From Bacteroidota bacterium (GTDB taxonomy: Bacteria; Bacteroidota; Bacteroidia; Bacteroidales; Lentimicrobiaceae), in NCBI GenBank assembly GCA_023417935.1, contig JAEZDY010000017.1, forward strand, positions 1 through 5,177: DNA of 5,177 bases, read 5' to 3'. Position 1 is the first letter of the stretch; every line of letters starts with the position of its first letter. The position numbers were made by a program, and so were the translations under genes. The notes under the pieces are model-generated. The model saw nothing but the letters and a program-made list of their open reading frames with translations, ran no database searches and had not been told where the DNA came from. Positions 1-5,177 of the stretch are shown one piece after another.

Positions 1-496
1 GTTCAACGACCTGCGTGACCAGCTGGACAAGTTCGCCGACGACGCCTCGTTCAACGGCATCAACCTGCTTCGCGGCGACAAGCTGAAGCTGACCTTCAAC
101 GAAACCGGCACCTCGACCATCGAGATCCAGGCCAAGAAAGAGAATGGCGACGCCACCTCGATCAACAACACGGCTCTGGGGATTTCCGCCGCCGAGGATG
201 GCGACTTCGACAGCGACACCGCTATCGACACCAAGCTTGATACCCTGAAGTCGGCCCTCGACAGCCTGCGCTCGCAGTCGTCGACATTCGGCTCGAACCT
301 ATCGGTGGTCGAGAACCGCCAAGACTTTACCAAGAACATGATCAATACCCTCGAGACCGGCGCGGCGAACCTCACGCTTGCCGACACCAACGAGGAAGCG
401 GCGAACCTCCTCGCCCTGCAGACCCGTCAGCAGCTGTCGTCCTCGGCGCTGTCGATGGCTTCGCAGGCCGACCAGGCCGTGCTGCGTCTGTTCTAA
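1..496 (+). CDS. Flagellin, filament subunit (5' truncated by window edge)
   Basis: Structural subunit of the flagellar filament, exported by the flagellar type III system and polymerised under the cap. The first complete codon is at 2, giving 164 visible residues before TAA at 494-496. Visible residues 1-25 (FNDLRDQLDKFADDASFNGI, then NLLRG) match the end of the N-terminal D1 region. Residues about 27-62 match the D1 beta-hairpin (LKLTFNETGTSTIEI). Residues about 74-164 are the C-terminal D1 helix and D0, including VENRQDFTKNMINTLE, EEAANLLALQTRQQL and the terminal QAVLRLF. N- and C-terminal D1 parts are joined directly, so no D2/D3 outer domain is present and the full protein is probably about 270-300 residues (inferred). 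It contains no cysteine. The start, promoter and 5' UTR lie outside the window. Family assignment is firm; which flagellin paralogue (fliC, flaA, fljK-like) cannot be decided, so no symbol is given. Confidence 0.96.
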   Translation, partial: FNDLRDQLDKFADDASFNGINLLRGDKLKLTFNETGTSTIEIQAKKENGDATSINNTALGISAAEDGDFDSDTAIDTKLDTLKSALDSLRSQSSTFGSNLSVVENRQDFTKNMINTLETGAANLTLADTNEEAANLLALQTRQQLSSSALSMASQADQAVLRLF

Positions 497-520
497 GACG
501 TCCTGCAGCAACAGTTCGGG

Positions 521-550
521 AAAGGCGGGCTCCGGCCCGCCTTTTCTTTT
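521..550 (+). terminator. Rho-independent terminator after the flagellin gene
   Basis: A perfect 10-bp stem (521-530 AAAGGCGGGC paired with 535-544 GCCCGCCTTT) with a 4-nt TCCG loop is followed by a T-rich tail (TTTTCTTTT within 542-550). It starts 25 nt after the flagellin stop codon. It should end the abundant flagellin mRNA and also protect its 3' end. It separates flagellin from flbT, so flbT needs its own promoter or read-through. Confidence 0.9.
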
Positions 551-664
551 GCCGTCCAGCGATGGCCAAGGTCGCGGCGGTAGCGATTTGGTGATCGACG
601 CGGATGCAATATGCTCGTCCACGCATGAATCACTTCCCGCGCGAAACACTTGGCGAGCTAGCTT
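551..664 (+). other. Leader/intergenic stretch upstream of flbT, promoter not identified
   Basis: This 114-nt gap between the flagellin terminator and flbT must hold the flbT-flaF promoter if the two genes are transcribed separately from flagellin. I looked for a sigma-54 pattern (GG-N10-GC), a sigma-70 pair and a CtrA-like TTAA-N7-TTAA box and found none with correct spacing. A TTGGTG at 588-593 and a CAATAT at 607-612 are only 13 nt apart, too close for a normal promoter. Confidence 0.4.
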
Positions 665-1051
665 ATGTCCCTCAAGGTCGAACTGAAGCCAGGCGAACGC
701 CTGATCGTCGGCAACTGCGTCATCACCAATTCCGACCAGCGCACGAGGCTGTTCATCGACGGCAAGGCACCCATCCTGCGCGAGAAGGACATCCTTACGT
801 CGGAGACCGCCAACAGCCCTGCCAGGCGGATCTACTTTGCCGTGCAGCTGATGTACATCCACGAGGACACGGCCCGGCTCAGCGAGGATTATTTCAAGCT
901 TATCAACGATATAATCCAAGCGGCGCCCAGCACCATCCGTATTGTTGACGAAATCAATAACGAGATATTAACCGGCCAGCTCTACAAGGCTCTGAAGGCT
1001 GCCAAGAAGCTGATCCAGTACGAGCAGGAACTCCTCGCAAATGCAAAATAG
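665..1051 (+). CDS. flbT: FlbT, post-transcriptional flagellin regulator
   Basis: Cytoplasmic regulator of flagellin synthesis, 128 residues, the usual size for the family. In Caulobacter, FlbT acts on the flagellin mRNA 5' UTR and promotes its decay before the hook is complete; in some rhizobia and Brucella, FlbT homologues act positively, so the direction here is open. Recognised by the N-terminal block LKPGERLIVGNCVITNSD (residues 7-24), RTRLFIDGKAPILREKDIL (26-44) and SPARRIYFAVQLMYI (51-65), all conserved FlbT positions. The C-terminal half is helical and ends in a Lys/Glu-rich helix (residues 105-128). The start is fixed at ATG 665 because an in-frame TAG lies just upstream at 659-661; only a weak GGCGAG (652-657) could serve as ribosome binding site. 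It overlaps flaF by 11 nt. Codons at 911, 965 and 968 are ATA, ATA and TTA, unusual in this GC-rich locus. Confidence 0.95.
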   Translation: MSLKVELKPGERLIVGNCVITNSDQRTRLFIDGKAPILREKDILTSETANSPARRIYFAVQLMYIHEDTARLSEDYFKLINDIIQAAPSTIRIVDEINNEILTGQLYKALKAAKKLIQYEQELLANAK

Positions 1052-1409
1052 TGCTGCGTTCGCCTACAAGACGGTAGGCGCGCAAACGGTAAGCCCACGC
1101 GTACTCGAAGCCAACCTCCTGTCCCGTGCCGCCGGCCAGCTGCAGCGCTGTCGCGATGACTGGGACAACACCCGCCACGAACTGACGTCGGCCCTGATGT
1201 TCAACCGCAAGCTGTGGACCGTGTTCCTCGGCTCGGTCACCGGCGAGGAAAGCCAGCTGCCCAAGCCGCTGCGCGAGAACATCGCCAACCTCGGCATCTT
1301 CGTGATGAAGCAGACGCTCAACGTGATGAGCGAGCCCGAAGCCCGCAAGCTGACGGTGCTGATCAACATCAACCGCGAGATTGCGGCGGGCCTGCGCGAA
1401 CGCGCCTGA
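1041..1409 (+). CDS. flaF: FlaF, flagellin synthesis/export factor
   Basis: Small cytoplasmic protein of 122 residues required for flagellin synthesis or secretion in alphaproteobacteria, where it works opposite to or with FlbT; a chaperone-like role towards flagellin has been proposed for the family. The sequence fits FlaF throughout: an N-terminal AYKTVGAQTVSPRVLEANLL segment (residues 8-27), an ALMFNRKLWTVFLG core (51-64), and a C-terminal helix with LRENIANLGIFVMKQTL (77-93) followed by LTVLININREIAAGL (104-118). It is mostly alpha-helical, with W41 and W59 and a single Cys37. The ATG at 1041 lies inside the flbT end, with AGGAA at 1026-1030 as a possible ribosome binding site, so translation is probably coupled to flbT. 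The start is supported because the N-terminal motif begins within a few residues of it. Confidence 0.94.
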   Translation: MQNSAAFAYKTVGAQTVSPRVLEANLLSRAAGQLQRCRDDWDNTRHELTSALMFNRKLWTVFLGSVTGEESQLPKPLRENIANLGIFVMKQTLNVMSEPEARKLTVLININREIAAGLRERA

Positions 1410-1434
1410 ACCCGCTGCCACCGACTGGAACGAA

Positions 1435-1457
1435 AAGGCCCGCGCGACGCGGGCCTT
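1435..1457. terminator. Bidirectional intrinsic terminator between flaF and flgL
   Basis: A perfect 10-bp stem (1435-1444 AAGGCCCGCG with 1448-1457 CGCGGGCCTT) has a 3-nt CGA loop. It lies 25 nt after the flaF stop and 26 nt after the flgL stop on the opposite strand. Read on the minus strand the stem runs into CCTTTTCGTT, a better U-tract than the plus-strand CTTCTGCATT, so it should work best for the flgK-flgL transcript while also acting on flbT-flaF. Confidence 0.8.
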
Positions 1458-1483
1458 CTGCATTTCCGGGGGTGGTAGCGCCG

Positions 1484-3301
1484 CTAGCGGAGATAGTTGA
1501 CCAGCGAGAGCTGGCTCAGCAGGGCGGTGGTCTGATAGCTCGCCTCGAGGCGGGTCTTGAGCGCCAGGATTTCCATGGCGACCTGCTCGGAGGGGGCCTC
1601 CTCGATGGCCTGCAGCATGTTGCCGAGCTGAGCCTTGTGGTCGATGTGGCGCTCCTCGAGCGCGCCGGCCGTAGACTTGGCGAGGCCGAGTTCCACCGAG
1701 ATCACGGCGATTGATTTTGCCGCCATCGCACCGTTGAAGGACGTCCGGTTCGGGATACCAATGGCGGTGGCGAGCGCCGGGTTGCTGCTGGTGACGCTGA
1801 AGTTGCGGCCGTCGGCGCGGCTGATGGCAAGGCCTGACGCGGTGGCCGAAACGGCAAACCCCTTGTCGGCGAGGGCCGCGACCATGGCGGCACCCTGCCC
1901 GGTGGTGGCGCCGGTGAAGGTGTAGGTGGTGACATTGCCGTCGCCATCGTTCAGCGTGATCGTCTGGCCCGCGAAGGCGGACAGGTCGGCCGCCGTCATG
2001 TCAGCGCCAGTGGTGCCGGTGAGGCTGGCGGGGGTAGCGCTCGCGTCGGGCGTCGAGGCGAGGCGCTCGGTGTTGCGGCTGATGAGGGCGCTGTAGCGAT
2101 CGCCCGAGGTGGGGTCGGCGTCGCTGAAGACCTGGATGGCGATGGCGGCAAGCGACTGCACGAGGTTGGCGATGCCGCTCTCGTTGGACTGGACGCCGTA
2201 GGCGACCGCGGTGCTTTCCCCGACGCGACCGGTGACGGTCTCGCGCGGGTTGCTCGAGTCCTCGCCGTTGTACCAGAAGATGGTGTTGCTCCGCGTGCCG
2301 GACTTGAGCGCGGTTGCGGTCTCGGGCGAGCCATCGACGCGCAGGGGCTGGCCGCCCTGGGCGTAGAAGAAGTTCTCCGCCGCCGCGTAGGCCGAGGCGG
2401 TGACCATGCGGCCCTCTGCCAAGGTCTTGATCTGCGCCGTGAGTGCGGCCTCGAAACTCTCGGCGGTGGTCGTCGCGTCGGTGCCGATGACGAAGCTGCC
2501 GGCGCTGCCGGACTCGGCCACGGCGGTCATGGTGATCGAGTCCGACGTGCCGTCGGGCAAGGTGAAGTTGACGGTGATGGTGTCGCCCGCGACCGGCAGC
2601 GGAGTACCGAACTGGACCGTGAGCGACTTCGGTACACCCGTGGGCTGCGTGATGCCGATGTTGGGATTGGAGGCCGAGATGGTCGCGAGCTTGAGGCCGA
2701 AGGGGTGTTCGTCGTCCTCGGCAAGGGTAGTCGTGCCCGTGAGGCTGGCAAGCTCGAGGCGGCCGAGATGGCCGACGCCGAGATCGGCCAGCTTGCGTTC
2801 GCCGGCCACCTGCCGGAAGCCCGCTTGGCTGCCGCGGCCGTTGAGGGCGTAGTAGGCATCCTCGACCGGCTTGTTCTCGGTCTTGGCGCCGCCGAACAGG
2901 TAGCGCCCGGCGATATCGACGTTGAGGAGGGTCATCACTTCGTCGAAGCGGGCCGCGGCCAGGGTCGGCGTGGTCTGGTAGTTGAGGCTCGCCTGCCCGC
3001 CCGAGCCCGACATGGTGGCGGCCCGCGCATCGGCCTCGATGACGCCGAGACGGGACATCGTCTGGTCGAGCACGTTGAGGCGCAGGTTCACCGTCTTGAT
3101 GTTGCCCTGGTAGCTCTCGATCCGCGAGATGCGGGAGCGGAGCGCGAGGTCGAAATAGCGGTCCGAGCCCATCTCGCCGAGATTGGCGGCCTTGAGGCCG
3201 GAACTGAGCTGGGTCTGGAGCTTGTCGTAGCGCTCCTTCATCCCCATGATGTTGTTGATGCCGCTACTGAGCGGGAACATCGAGCGGTTGATGATGGTCA
3301 T
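1484..3301 (-). CDS. flgL: FlgL, hook-filament junction protein (HAP3), extended form
   Basis: Second hook-associated protein, exported by the flagellar type III system and placed between FlgK and the filament. It has 605 residues, against 317 in E. coli. The conserved flagellin-like ends are clear: residues 1-145 (start MTIINRSMFPLSSGIN, then QTQLSSGLKAANLGE and IAGRYLFGGAKT) and residues 526-605 (AAKSIAVISVELGLAKSTAG, LKTRLEASYQTTALLSQLSL, ending VNYLR). A middle helical part at about 338-415 (IFWYNGED, VAYGVQSNESGIANLVQSLA) is typical of Hyphomicrobiales FlgL. The added length comes from a spacer region and two beta-rich modules (about 223-305 and 420-525). No cysteine is present. The ATG at 3301 follows AAGGAGG at the right distance, 11 nt after flgK, so it is translated from the flgK mRNA. 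A generic 'flagellin-like protein' annotation is possible, but position behind flgK makes FlgL nearly certain. Confidence 0.93.
   Translation of the reverse strand: MTIINRSMFPLSSGINNIMGMKERYDKLQTQLSSGLKAANLGEMGSDRYFDLALRSRISRIESYQGNIKTVNLRLNVLDQTMSRLGVIEADARAATMSGSGGQASLNYQTTPTLAAARFDEVMTLLNVDIAGRYLFGGAKTENKPVEDAYYALNGRGSQAGFRQVAGERKLADLGVGHLGRLELASLTGTTTLAEDDEHPFGLKLATISASNPNIGITQPTGVPKSLTVQFGTPLPVAGDTITVNFTLPDGTSDSITMTAVAESGSAGSFVIGTDATTTAESFEAALTAQIKTLAEGRMVTASAYAAAENFFYAQGGQPLRVDGSPETATALKSGTRSNTIFWYNGEDSSNPRETVTGRVGESTAVAYGVQSNESGIANLVQSLAAIAIQVFSDADPTSGDRYSALISRNTERLASTPDASATPASLTGTTGADMTAADLSAFAGQTITLNDGDGNVTTYTFTGATTGQGAAMVAALADKGFAVSATASGLAISRADGRNFSVTSSNPALATAIGIPNRTSFNGAMAAKSIAVISVELGLAKSTAGALEERHIDHKAQLGNMLQAIEEAPSEQVAMEILALKTRLEASYQTTALLSQLSLVNYLR
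1727..2044 (-). other. FlgL beta-rich module 2 (about residues 420-525), apparent insertion
   Basis: Segment with SLTGTTGADMTAADLSAFAG, then QTITLNDGDGNVTTYTFTGA, AAMVAALADKGFAVSATASG, LAISRADGRNFSVTSSNPAL and ATAIGIPNRTSFNG. Its layout (TIT hairpin around a DG turn, TxTxTA strand, helix with an AAL/AL motif, VSATAS strand) parallels module 1 and the beta modules of some alphaproteobacterial flagellins. It sits between RYSALISRNTERLAS and KSIAVISVELGLAKS, which are near neighbours in shorter FlgL proteins. Domain boundaries are estimates. Confidence 0.55.
2387..2629 (-). other. FlgL beta-rich module 1 (about residues 225-305)
   Basis: Segment with the pattern SLTVQFGTPLPVAGDTITVNF, then LPDGTSDSITMTA, a Gly/Ser-rich link, FVIGTDATTTAESFEAAL and VTASAYAAAENFF. 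Alternating hydrophobic and Thr/Ser positions around a DGT turn suggest beta hairpins followed by a short helix. From memory of Hyphomicrobiales FlgL proteins, this type of insert is common in them. It probably forms a surface-exposed D2-like domain of the junction (inference). Confidence 0.6.
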
Positions 3302-3307
3302 CTCGCG

Positions 3308-3315
3308 CCTCCTTA
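3308..3315 (-). promoter_or_regulatory. flgL ribosome binding site overlapping flgK stop
   Basis: On the minus strand the sequence reads TAAGGAGG: the TAA is the flgK stop codon (3315-3313) and AAGGAGG (3314-3308) is a full Shine-Dalgarno match. Six nt separate it from the flgL ATG. This fixes the flgL start and indicates coupling of FlgL to FlgK translation. Confidence 0.88.
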
Positions 3316-5166
3316 CAGCGACTGCATCAGGTCTTTGATGAGTTCCTGCGCCACGCTCATGACGCGGGCGTTGGCGGCGAAGGCGTTCTGCAACTCCATC
3401 AGCCGGGCCATCTCCTCGTCGACATCGACGCCGTATTCGCTCTCGAGCCGGTTGCCGAGGGCGCTGAGCGTCATTTCCTGGGTCTCTGCCTCGGAGCCGG
3501 CGGAACTGGCAATATTGCCGACGGTGTTGATCGCCTGGCTAATGAGGTCGCTCACAGTGCCGGCGAGACGCGAACCGGCGCTGTTGGCAACGCTGCCGCG
3601 ACCGCCGGCGAAGCGCAGGTTGTTGAGACTGGCGAGCAGTTGGTCAGGGCGGGCGGAGTCGCCGAGCGGCGTGCCGAGGGAATACTGCACCAGCAGCCGG
3701 TTGTCGGTGACGATAGCGCTGTTGACGCTGATGCGGCCGGCAAAGCCGAGCTTCTGCCCGTTGTCGTTGAGGGCGTTGGTGAAGGTGGCGTTGCTGTAGT
3801 CGACGAAGAGGTTGATGCCGAGGTCGGACTGGTTGCCGGAGACGGTGACGCGGCTTTGCATCGACCGGACTTCGGTGTTGCCCAAGGCACCGTCGTCCAT
3901 GACGCGGATGGTGGTGGTGCCAAGGGGATTGGAGATGACGAGCCCGGAGCCGACGGCCATCTGGAGCTTGCCGACGAGCGACGACATGCCGTCCTCGAAA
4001 TTATGCCCGATGACGCGGGCGCCATTGCTGTCGATGTAGTCGAGCGGCAGCTTGCCGGTGTCGGTGACGTTCAGCACGCGAACAGTCCTGCTGACGCCGC
4101 CCTCGACGTAGGCGAAGCTGAACTCGTTGCCGTTCAGCAGGTTACCGATATCCACCTCGTAGCCGGCGGAGGCACCACCGAGCGAGACCTGGGTTCCGCC
4201 GGTGGTCCTCGTCGACATCGACTGAGCGAGGCCGGCGGCGATCTCGTCGAGCTGGTCCTGCGCCTGAACGAGGTCGTTGTCGCGCAGCTGGATGAGGCCG
4301 GCGAGTTCGCCGGAGGTGAGGACGTTCTGCTTGACGAGGTCGATCCTGAGACCCGCGCCGGTGGTGATGGTCAGCTTGCCGACACCCGACTTGGCGTCGT
4401 TGGAATTGAACAGCGAGGTGGCGGAGAGCTGCCCCGCGCTCTCGAAGTTGAGGACGGAGGCGCGGCCATCGAGGATGCCGACGCCGGACCGGGTCATCAG
4501 GGCGACCGTGTCGTCGCCGCGATAGGTGACGCGCAGGTCCATCTGTTCGCTGAGAGCGCCGACGAGGCGATCGCGCTGGTCGAGCAGGGTAGCGCGCGAG
4601 CCGGGGTCGATGCCCTGGTCGGCGAGGCGCGAGTTGATCCTCTCGAGCGACTGGAGCTGGTTGTTGATATCATCGACGCTGGTCGAGATCTTGGCCTCGA
4701 CCTCCTGGCGCAGCGACTGGACGTCGGCGCTCAGGCGGTTGAGGGTGCCCGCCAGTTCCTGCGCCTTCTGCACGGTGTCGGCGCGGTTGGCGAAGTTGTC
4801 GGGGCTCGAGGTGAGCGAGGTCAGCGAGGTCTCGAACGCCGAAAAGGCACTGTCGAGCGAGCCGGTGGTGCCGGGCATGCCGACCAGGGTCTGCAGCCGA
4901 TCGAGATAGGACGAGCGCACCGAGGCAAACGAGGAATCCGAGACGGCGCGAGTGTAGTGCTGCTGCAGCGACTGGTTGAAGCTGCGGGTGAGCGTGCCCT
5001 GACGGGCATAGGTCGAGTTGACGCCCAGCGAGTCGATGACGCTGATCGAACGCTTGTGGTAGCCGGGCGTGCCGGCATTGGCGACGTTGCCCGAAAGCAC
5101 GTCGAGGGCGTTCTGCCCGATCTTCATGCCGCTGAGCGCGTTGCTGAGCGTGACCGATAGACCCAT
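3313..5166 (-). CDS. flgK: FlgK, hook-filament junction protein (HAP1)
   Basis: First hook-associated protein, assembled on the completed hook and in contact with FlgL. It has 617 residues (547 in E. coli), a moderate enlargement. The N-terminal rod-type segment is at 9-38 (NALSGMKIGQNALDVLSGNV, then ANAGTPGYHKR). Residues about 85-235 hold the helical FlgK core (LDSAFSAFETSLTSLTSSPD, long coiled helices at 126-185, then RATLLDQRDRLVGALSEQMD and GVGILDG). A variable beta-rich middle (about 240-470) is followed by a conserved FAGRISVNSAIV...LLVQYSLGTPLGDSARPDQL block (475-510) and the C-terminal basal-body-rod domain (580-617, VDVDEEMARLMELQNAFAAN, ARVMSVAQELIKDLMQSL). No cysteine or tryptophan is present. 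The ATG at 5166 is the only start: an in-frame TAG lies three codons upstream (5175-5173). It is the first visible gene of the flgK-flgL unit; flgE is a usual upstream neighbour but lies outside the window if present. Confidence 0.96.
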   Translation of the reverse strand: MGLSVTLSNALSGMKIGQNALDVLSGNVANAGTPGYHKRSISVIDSLGVNSTYARQGTLTRSFNQSLQQHYTRAVSDSSFASVRSSYLDRLQTLVGMPGTTGSLDSAFSAFETSLTSLTSSPDNFANRADTVQKAQELAGTLNRLSADVQSLRQEVEAKISTSVDDINNQLQSLERINSRLADQGIDPGSRATLLDQRDRLVGALSEQMDLRVTYRGDDTVALMTRSGVGILDGRASVLNFESAGQLSATSLFNSNDAKSGVGKLTITTGAGLRIDLVKQNVLTSGELAGLIQLRDNDLVQAQDQLDEIAAGLAQSMSTRTTGGTQVSLGGASAGYEVDIGNLLNGNEFSFAYVEGGVSRTVRVLNVTDTGKLPLDYIDSNGARVIGHNFEDGMSSLVGKLQMAVGSGLVISNPLGTTTIRVMDDGALGNTEVRSMQSRVTVSGNQSDLGINLFVDYSNATFTNALNDNGQKLGFAGRISVNSAIVTDNRLLVQYSLGTPLGDSARPDQLLASLNNLRFAGGRGSVANSAGSRLAGTVSDLISQAINTVGNIASSAGSEAETQEMTLSALGNRLESEYGVDVDEEMARLMELQNAFAANARVMSVAQELIKDLMQSL

Positions 5167-5170
5167 ACGA

Positions 5171-5176
5171 CCCTAC
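5171..5176 (-). promoter_or_regulatory. Possible flgK ribosome binding site
   Basis: The minus strand reads GTAGGG here, with the GGG 4 nt from the flgK ATG. This is a weak and closely spaced Shine-Dalgarno match, far poorer than that of flgL. The TAG within it is in frame with flgK, so the start cannot lie further upstream. Confidence 0.45.
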
Positions 5177-5177
5177 T

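Noticed and set aside
651..664. TTGGCGAGCTAGCTT resembling a sigma-54 promoter just before flbT
   Set aside because: Only 7 nt separate GG from GC instead of the required 10, and it would sit on the start codon.
604..948. Plus-strand open frame starting at 604 that overlaps flbT in another frame
   Set aside because: Its Arg/His/Pro/Gln-rich product has no family resemblance and the flbT frame carries the conserved protein.
299..1463. Minus-strand open frames opposite flagellin, flbT and flaF (299-919, 954-1463)
   Set aside because: They are antisense to three well-supported genes, span the terminators, and have low-complexity translations with no known motif.
1481..1490. Perfect palindrome CCGCTAGCGG at the flgL stop codon
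   Set aside because: A single 10-nt palindrome with no loop and no second copy; likely chance overlap with the end of the coding sequence.
2705..3799. Plus-strand open frame of about 364 codons across the flgL/flgK junction
   Set aside because: It runs antisense over the conserved ends of both flgL and flgK, shows no family motif, and its length follows from GC-rich codon bias.
3640..5160. Long open frame of about 506 codons on the plus strand opposite flgK
   Set aside because: It lies wholly antisense to a clear FlgK gene. Its translation is rich in Ala, Gly, Val, Asp and Glu with no recognisable domain, as expected for the complement of a GC-rich gene.

Overview
The window is a flagellar filament and hook-junction locus, and nearly every base is explained by five genes. 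It is GC-rich, has the FlbT/FlaF pair (known from alphaproteobacteria), ends its flagellin in a ...LRLF tail, and carries a FlgL of the extended type with a WYNGED...YGVQSNESG region. Together these point to an alphaproteobacterium, most likely Hyphomicrobiales (Rhizobiales). The genus cannot be read from this window.

Layout: positions 1-496 (+) are the 3' part of a flagellin gene, closed by a strong intrinsic terminator at 521-550. After a short leader come flbT (665-1051, +) and flaF (1041-1409, +), which overlap by 11 nt. A second hairpin at 1435-1457 lies between flaF and the converging flgL and probably stops transcription from both sides. The minus strand then carries flgK (5166-3313) followed by flgL (3301-1484), 11 nt apart and clearly co-transcribed, with flgK first.

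How they work together: FlgK and FlgL are the two hook-filament junction proteins on which the flagellin filament is built. Flagellin is the filament subunit. FlbT and FlaF are the cytoplasmic pair that in other alphaproteobacteria tunes flagellin production and export after transcription. Subunit, junction and flagellin-specific regulators are therefore encoded side by side in two convergent units.

I found no mobile element, CRISPR array, tRNA or rRNA, and no sign of an undescribed system. The most notable features are a FlgL about twice the enterobacterial length with two related beta-rich modules (the second apparently inserted into the conserved helical core), a flagellin that goes straight from the N-terminal to the C-terminal D1 segment with no D2/D3 domain, and an AT-rich stretch with rare codons and a TATAAT hexamer inside flbT.
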